Positions 6,611 through 6,794 of a stretch of DNA of 6,794 nt are shown piece after piece. The stretch is from NCBI GenBank assembly GCA_036446455.1, contig JAZFSZ010000044.1, positions 1-6,794 on the forward strand, in the 5' to 3' direction. Made by a program: the position numbers and the translations under genes. The stretch's first letter is position 1; every line of letters starts with the position of its first letter. Source of the DNA: JAZFSZ01 sp036446455. Lineage in GTDB: Bacteria > Pseudomonadota > Gammaproteobacteria > Acidiferrobacterales > JAJDNE01. Under the pieces are notes generated by a model. That model was given only the letters and a program-made list of their open reading frames with translations, was not told the DNA's origin and did not search any database.

Positions 6611-6794
6611 TACTCAACAATAGTTTAATCATAATTTCATTAATTGCTAATAAAACTACTTTTACTAAGCCTGAAAAACTGCGGAAAAACACTACTTTTA
6701 AATTTGTAAACCGTTAATTGTGCATGTCATATCATATTTCATATCGCTGGCTTGTTCTTTGCCCAACTCGAGTGTCAGAATAATCTTGGTTCAT
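6611..6794. other. AT-rich intergenic tail with no supported gene
   Basis: Only short frames cross this stretch in either direction, none with a ribosome binding site or recognisable protein. An ATG lies exactly at the window edge on the minus strand but meets a stop after 20 codons. The stretch probably holds regulatory DNA of a gene outside the window. Confidence 0.4.

Noticed and set aside
6710..6794. A minus-strand gene start at the window edge (ATG at 6794) and a neighbouring frame reading IILTLELGKEQASDMKYDM.
   Set aside because: The ATG frame stops after 20 codons. The other frame has a TGA just before it and no clear start. Too short to support.

Overview
The window looks like a chromosomal segment of a gammaproteobacterium. 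The LexA matches the E. coli type closely, including the recognition helix, cleavage site and C-terminal RQQS block, and its promoter carries E. coli-type CTGT-N8-ACAG boxes. No genus can be named. There are no signs of a mobile element, CRISPR array, tRNA or rRNA.

Minus strand, positions 5805 down to 1: one SOS-controlled operon, lexA-imuA-imuB-dnaE2. A sigma70-like promoter with an exact TATAAT lies under two tandem LexA boxes 21 bp apart. lexA and imuA share an ATGA overlap, imuA and imuB overlap by 71 bp, and dnaE2 follows imuB after a 69-nt gap that stays in the same reading frame. dnaE2 is open from its ATG to the window edge (1002 codons read, no stop) and continues outside the window, so its C-terminus is not seen.

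The genes form the known SOS mutasome. After DNA damage RecA filaments trigger LexA self-cleavage and the operon is derepressed. ImuA (RecA-like fold with a degenerate P-loop) and ImuB (a Y-family polymerase relative that has lost its catalytic acidic residues but keeps a clamp-binding motif) bring the error-prone C-family polymerase DnaE2 to the sliding clamp for mutagenic lesion bypass. LexA as first gene provides autoregulation and shut-off.

Plus strand, 5970 to 6610: a divergent, visibly more AT-rich single gene for a small exported protein that resembles SCP2-type sterol-carrier-like proteins. It has a strong Shine-Dalgarno sequence and is closed by a clear hairpin terminator. No link to the SOS operon is visible beyond adjacency. 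The last ~185 bases are AT-rich and contain no gene that I can support.

The cassette type is already described and is not a new system. The points worth a second look are the E. coli-type LexA heading this cassette, the box and promoter geometry, the gene overlaps, the in-frame imuB/dnaE2 junction, and the exported SCP2-like protein.
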